Positions 61,511-64,000 of a DNA stretch of 64,000 bases are shown piece by piece. Origin of the DNA: Microbulbifer sp. HZ11 (GTDB lineage Bacteria > Pseudomonadota > Gammaproteobacteria > Pseudomonadales > Cellvibrionaceae); the NCBI RefSeq assembly GCF_000708675.1, contig NZ_JELR01000002.1, positions 1,566,228-1,630,227 on the forward strand, in the 5' to 3' direction. Made by a program: the position numbers and the translations under genes. A model generated the notes under the pieces. That model was not told where the DNA came from. It made no database searches and saw only the letters and a list, made by a program, of their open reading frames with translations. Numbering within the stretch: the stretch's first letter is position 1; every line of letters begins with the position of its first letter.

Positions 61511-62941
61511 ATGCGTTCGCTATTGTTCCGATCCTTGACCAGTATCGCTTCCGCGGTCTTCGCACTTTCTGCTTTCGCGCAGGACCAGTGCGATTACACC
61601 GCTCAGTGCAAAGCCCAGTACGGAAATCAGGCAACAGACTGCGCCAACAGTCGCTCATTGTTCAGTGTGTGTATGTGTGGTTCTGTTCCCTGTGAGGACA
61701 GTGAGGAGCCCGGACAGCCGGATGAAAACCTGCTGATGGTTCCTGGTTTTATCCAGGCGGAAGACTACCACCGCTACTGGGATTCGACCGCCGATAACCT
61801 CGGTGGCGTTTATCGCGAAGATGGAGTGGATATACAGGATTCCAGCGACAACGGTGGCCAGTACAACGTGGGCTGGACGGCAACCAATGAGTGGCTGGAA
61901 TTTGATATCCATGTCGAACAGGCGGGTGTGTATCGCGCGAACGTCCGTGTTGCATCTGCACCCGGTGGCGGTCAATACACTGTGGAAATTGACGGACAGA
62001 CCCGTGGCAGTGCGATGCCGGTACCGGCAACCGGTGGCTGGCAGCAGTGGGTGACGCAGAGTCTGGATCTGGGGCAGCTGACCCAGGGGCAGCACACCCT
62101 GCGCTTGCAGATTCAGGCGGGCAATTTCAATATCAATTGGCTTGAACTGCGTCCGCTGACCGATACCGGAAGTGGGGAAATGATTGGTCGTTTCGATACC
62201 GGAAAAGATCTGTTTCTGGCGAATTTCGACAGCAAACCGGACCCGGATGACATCCACGCAGTGGCCGCAGTCGCTACCGTATTGAAGGATGCGCGTTTCA
62301 GCAATGTGAATTATTTTGCCGTGGCCGGTGCCTATGGGGATCAAGGTGGCGATTTTATCGAGGCGGATTATTTATTCGATCTCGCATTCGGCGCCAATGG
62401 CTGGACCAACGCGCACGTAAATTACAACGGCGCACTCGACACGGTATTCAATAAAGTGAAGTCCGCGCTCAACGCCGGTGGCGACATCTGGATCGCGGAA
62501 GCGGGGCAGTCGGACTTCAGTGCGGATCTGGTGCGTCGGGTGAAGGCGCAGTTGCCCTCGGTCAATACCAATGGTCGAATCCATATCATCCAGCACAGTA
62601 ACTGGAACCAGGACCATACCACTCCTAATGATCTGAGCTACGTGCGCAGCCACACCGATTACCAGAAAATTAGCGATGGAAACTCGGCAGGGAATGGTAC
62701 TCCCGGGTTCAATAACAAGAATACCAGCCACTGGAATCGTGTGCTCAATCACAGCGAGGTTGGCGTTCTCTGGACAGAAGCCAAGCGCGTTGCCGATCAC
62801 AGCATCGACAACCATGTAGGGTGGAAAAATCCATCCATCGCGGCAGGAGGAATGGACTTTTCCGACACGGTGGAAACCACCTGGATCTTCGGATTCAACT
62901 CGGTAGGGAATATCGGCGGTTTCTTTGACGAGTTTTTATAA
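61511..62941 (+). CDS. Secreted Cys-motif/CBM6 protein with nucleoside-hydrolase-like C-domain
   Basis: A 476-residue protein with a signal peptide (RSLTSIASAVFALSAFA). A short Cys-rich motif follows (about 26-62: CDYTAQCKAQYG, DCANSRSLFSVCMCGSVPC). A CBM6-type domain spans about 78-215 (FIQAEDYHRYWDST, EWLEFDIHVEQAGVYRANVRVA, GQHTLRLQIQAGNFNINWLELRPL). The C-terminal 250 residues begin FLANFDSKPDPDDIHAVAAVATVL, a DxxPDPDD pattern reminiscent of the Asp-rich calcium site of nucleoside-hydrolase-like folds, and contain IHIIQHSNWNQDHT and WTEAKRVADHSID. The target is probably a marine polysaccharide (inference). Confidence 0.75.
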   Translation: MRSLLFRSLTSIASAVFALSAFAQDQCDYTAQCKAQYGNQATDCANSRSLFSVCMCGSVPCEDSEEPGQPDENLLMVPGFIQAEDYHRYWDSTADNLGGVYREDGVDIQDSSDNGGQYNVGWTATNEWLEFDIHVEQAGVYRANVRVASAPGGGQYTVEIDGQTRGSAMPVPATGGWQQWVTQSLDLGQLTQGQHTLRLQIQAGNFNINWLELRPLTDTGSGEMIGRFDTGKDLFLANFDSKPDPDDIHAVAAVATVLKDARFSNVNYFAVAGAYGDQGGDFIEADYLFDLAFGANGWTNAHVNYNGALDTVFNKVKSALNAGGDIWIAEAGQSDFSADLVRRVKAQLPSVNTNGRIHIIQHSNWNQDHTTPNDLSYVRSHTDYQKISDGNSAGNGTPGFNNKNTSHWNRVLNHSEVGVLWTEAKRVADHSIDNHVGWKNPSIAAGGMDFSDTVETTWIFGFNSVGNIGGFFDEFL

Positions 62942-63600
62942 ATAGCGTGGCGGGCCGGTGTAGATCGGCCCGTCAAATTTCCGCTGCAGGGCTGCATATC
63001 GCCCCTCATTCCTTCTACCCTTTGCCTTCTCCGTTACTTCTATTCAGCCCCGCGGGGTGTGGGACACCCGTGTCCATCGCCTGCGCAGCAGTGTGCGGAT
63101 TGTGCGGCAAGGGGAATAGAGCTGTTGGAAATATGTACAGCTGCAATCCCTATCCGCGAACGTCCCAGTGTGGACCGGCGTGAGGGCGAGCAAAAATCGT
63201 TCAAAAAACGTGAAATTCTGTGAAAAGCAGCAATTTTCACAGCCATGCCGTGCATTTTTCACGTCTCGGGTGATAACCTCGTCACAAAGCTGCCTGTTGA
63301 TTCGTGTGAGTGCGGTGTTGAAGTCCGCGAATTGGCCATCTTGCTTCAATACAACAATCGACAACAACGCTTACACCTGACAGAGCAATGGCACCGTACT
63401 CTCCCGCCGCGATTCGCGCTACTCATCCGCCAGGCGCCAGCCGTCTCCCTTCCCGGAAGTCACGAATCTGCCCGCTCAAATCTTATGCCACCTGCAGACA
63501 GGTCCCTGTGCTTTGGGGGCGAGTGGGTTATGCGGGGCGCGCAAGTCCAGGGTGTAGGTCTTCGAAAATTAATCAAAACAACAGTCTATGGGGGTGAATT
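62942..63600. other. Intergenic region before the Ser/Thr kinase gene
   Basis: 659 bases with no convincing coding frame. It begins with a CGGGCCG/CGGCCCG hairpin (62951-62972), a weak terminator after the CBM6 gene. A cluster of GTGAAA/TTTTCAC boxes lies at 63210-63262. A long open frame at 63245-63604 on the plus strand has mixed, feature-poor composition and ends inside the kinase start, so it is not called. The rest shows nothing I can identify. Confidence 0.55.
63210..63262. promoter_or_regulatory. Cluster of four GTGAAA/TTTTCAC boxes
   Basis: GTGAAA at 63210-63215, GTGAAAA at 63220-63226, TTTTCAC at 63234-63240 and TTTTTCAC at 63255-63262. The middle pair forms CTGTGAAAA and TTTTCACAG with seven bases between. 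Four related boxes in 53 bases, two in each orientation, suggest a regulator-binding region some 340 bases upstream of the kinase gene. Confidence 0.45.
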
Positions 63601-64000
63601 TTGAACCGGGGTGAACTACTGGAAAAGCTGGGGCTGGAGTCTTCCGCGAGTAATGCGGAGATCGAGGCTGCGGTATCGGCAAAGTCCGAGGCGTTGAACC
63701 AGGCTATGGATGCGGCGCCTACGGAAGTTCTACGCAACAAGTATCAGCAGCAGCTGGATGGTCTCACCCGTGCCCTGGCGTCATTGCAGGATGAGCCGGC
63801 AGCCGTTGCGAAACCCTCCTTCTCGCAGACCAAGTTCGCCGACTTGCCACGCTCTGCGACCCAGTTTGATGATGGCGCCAATTCCGGTATTCAGCTGGAG
63901 CGTGGCCTGCTGCTCGCCGATCGCTACACCATTGAGGAGCGAATTGGCGAAGGTGGCATGGGCGCCGTGTTCCGCGCCCATGACAAGAACCGCGATCAGG
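63601..64000 (+). CDS. Serine/threonine protein kinase (5' part, C-terminus beyond window)
   Basis: 133 codons are present before the right edge. Residues 1-65 form a helical, J-domain-sized region (LLEKLGLESSASNAEIEAAVSAKSEALNQAMDAA, TEVLRNKYQQQLDGLTRALASL) without an HPD motif. A linker leads to the kinase N-lobe: LLLADRYTIEERIGEGGMGAVFRAHD, a Hanks-type glycine loop. The start is TTG 63601, preceded by GGGGGTGA at close spacing; no ATG lies nearby in frame. The downstream kinase domain, and anything after it, cannot be seen. Confidence 0.82.
   Translation, partial: MNRGELLEKLGLESSASNAEIEAAVSAKSEALNQAMDAAPTEVLRNKYQQQLDGLTRALASLQDEPAAVAKPSFSQTKFADLPRSATQFDDGANSGIQLERGLLLADRYTIEERIGEGGMGAVFRAHDKNRDQ

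Noticed and set aside
63245-63604. 119-codon plus-strand frame before the kinase
   Set aside because: Feature-poor composition, starts inside the GTGAAA box cluster and ends within the kinase start codon.

Overview
The window is about 64 kb of chromosome from a GC-rich (about 58%), marine-type gammaproteobacterium. The block malic enzyme / nuclease / rpmE / priA / SPOR protein / hslVU / DUF971 / ubiE-ubiJ-ubiB / hisI-hisE / tatABC has the same gene order as in Pseudomonas. The secreted peptidases, a large TonB-dependent receptor, CBM6-type protein and many lipoproteins fit a Cellvibrionales organism such as Microbulbifer. That genus-level guess is inference. The region is core chromosome: I see no phage, IS element, integron, CRISPR array, rRNA or tRNA.

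Layout. 1-6.6 kb (minus strand): rsd/algQ (partial), dsbB-lrgA-lrgB, acpH, gshA, a small conserved-looking protein and a short malic enzyme. 7-10.6 kb: a diheme c-type cytochrome lipoprotein and a PhoX-like lipoprotein. 10.7-12.9 kb: nuclease, rpmE, and a membrane protein/winged-helix regulator pair with palindromic operator candidates. 13-20 kb: priA, SPOR protein, hslV, hslU, DUF971 protein, alkaline phosphatase. 20.8-26.1 kb: TonB-dependent receptor followed by a secreted S9 peptidase. 26.3-32.1 kb: ubiquinone, histidine and Tat genes. 32-45 kb: lipase-like protein, cadherin-type lipoprotein, aminopeptidase, dtd, prolyl oligopeptidase, reductase, MscS, DUF885 peptidase, NAD-malic enzyme. 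45.6-53.2 kb: thioesterase, diguanylate cyclase, macrodomain protein, then an ECF sigma/anti-sigma/lipoprotein operon facing a subtilisin, with a beta-barrel and an Ala-rich secreted protein. 53.4-64 kb: GST-like protein, LuxR regulator, a 1235-residue modular lipoprotein, typA, VOC protein, CBM6 protein and the start of a Ser/Thr kinase.

Two observations stand out. (1) Four intergenic elements (near 2.8, 5.2, 16.6 and 27.1 kb) share a short core, GTGAACCCATCC. The core is enclosed by 21-31 bp arms whose sequence largely differs from copy to copy but which stay complementary within each copy. Each also holds a second, variable inner hairpin. One copy lies inside the hslV-hslU operon. (2) A bipartite promoter motif, GGGAATWW-N13-CCGTK, occurs with identical spacing in front of the ECF sigma gene, the divergent subtilisin gene and the Ala-rich/beta-barrel gene pair. 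This defines a small, apparently self-contained sigma-factor regulon that may be an undescribed secreted or envelope system.

Most of the remaining genes are housekeeping or digestive/envelope functions. All calls come from reading translations and sequence by eye; no database search was possible.
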